Assembly (NCBI RefSeq): GCF_937889215.1
Contig: NZ_CALBEX010000016.1
Location: 1-6,068 of the forward strand
Reading direction: 5' to 3'
Source of the DNA: an uncultured Limnohabitans sp.
GTDB lineage: Bacteria > Pseudomonadota > Gammaproteobacteria > Burkholderiales > Burkholderiaceae_C
Length of the DNA: 6,068 nucleotides
The notes under the pieces are model-generated. The model searched no databases. It was not told the origin of the DNA and saw nothing but the letters and a program-made list of their open reading frames with translations. Shown piece after piece: positions 5,985-6,068 of the stretch; within the stretch, counting starts at the first letter, position 1, and every line of letters begins with the position of its first letter. The position numbers and the translations under genes were made by a program.

Positions 5985-6068
5985 ATGCCCAACATGCCGC
6001 CCCCCCCGCAGCTCAGCCCCCCGCAGGCCGGCACCTTCGGCTCGGAAAGTTTGCCCCCGTCGGCGCCT
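5985..6068 (+). CDS. possible N-terminus of a proline-rich protein, running off the right edge
   Basis: From ATG 5985 the frame stays open for 28 codons to the last base. The encoded start, MPNMPPPPQLSPPQAG and beyond, is very rich in proline. A second in-frame ATG is at 5994. A strong AGGAGG lies at 5950-5955, but it is about 30 bases before the ATG, too far to serve it. An in-frame TTG at 5958 is only two bases after that AGGAGG, too close. The frame is opposite to the divergent phosphoesterase gene, so a gene starting here would be well placed, but GC-rich DNA readily gives such open frames. I do not recognise the product. Confidence 0.25.
   Translation, partial: MPNMPPPPQLSPPQAGTFGSESLPPSAP
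6000..6026. repeat. C-tracts with a 10-bp direct repeat
   Basis: An uninterrupted run of eight C (6000-6007) and another of six C (6017-6022) lie 9 bases apart. Each is followed by GCAG, making the direct repeat CCCCCCGCAG at 6002-6011 and 6017-6026. Homopolymers of this length are prone to slippage in the cell and to errors in sequencing. Confidence 0.8.

Noticed and set aside
5912..6034. N-terminal extension of the phosphoesterase to 6034, including a C-x-x-C pair
   Set aside because: The extension is Gly/Arg-rich, includes the C-tract translated on the opposite strand, and the family fold starts right after the ATG at 5911. A single CxxC is not enough to call a metal site.

Overview
The window looks like chromosomal DNA of a GC-rich betaproteobacterium, probably of the Burkholderiales/Comamonadaceae type. 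This rests on overall base composition, heavy use of TTG for leucine and the character of the encoded proteins. It is an inference from style, not from a marker gene. No rRNA, tRNA, CRISPR array or intact insertion sequence was seen.

Left part (1-1002): the 3' end of a ParE-like toxin gene runs in from the left edge (its antitoxin partner, if any, lies outside). About 80 bases after its stop is a short, in-frame, minus-strand remnant of a calcineurin-like phosphoesterase. It still matches the C-terminal metal-binding segment of the intact phosphoesterase at the right end of the window. An AT-rich spacer (about 422-537) then leads into a small outer-membrane lipoprotein gene of the DUF2846 type.

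Centre (1103-5205): a compact glycerol catabolism locus. glpR (DeoR-family repressor) and glpK (glycerol kinase) read leftwards in that order. glpD (FAD-linked glycerol-3-phosphate dehydrogenase) is transcribed divergently to the right. GlpK phosphorylates glycerol, GlpD oxidises the glycerol-3-phosphate to dihydroxyacetone phosphate, and GlpR presumably senses glycerol-3-phosphate. The 106-base glpR/glpD spacer carries two GlpR-type half-sites spaced exactly one helical turn apart, plus a weaker third one just before glpD. No glycerol facilitator gene (glpF) is present in the window. A three-unit 12-bp tandem repeat sits between glpR and glpK.

Right part (5206-6068): glpD converges on a calcineurin-like metallophosphoesterase gene across 37 bases that hold a near-perfect palindrome. 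Upstream of the phosphoesterase is a GC-rich stretch with C-tracts and a possible proline-rich reading frame that runs off the edge.

Most of the window is ordinary metabolism. The less ordinary points are the phosphoesterase remnant beside the toxin gene, the arrangement of the GlpR boxes, the intercistronic tandem repeat and the C-tract region at the right edge. I did not find convincing evidence of an undescribed multi-gene system.
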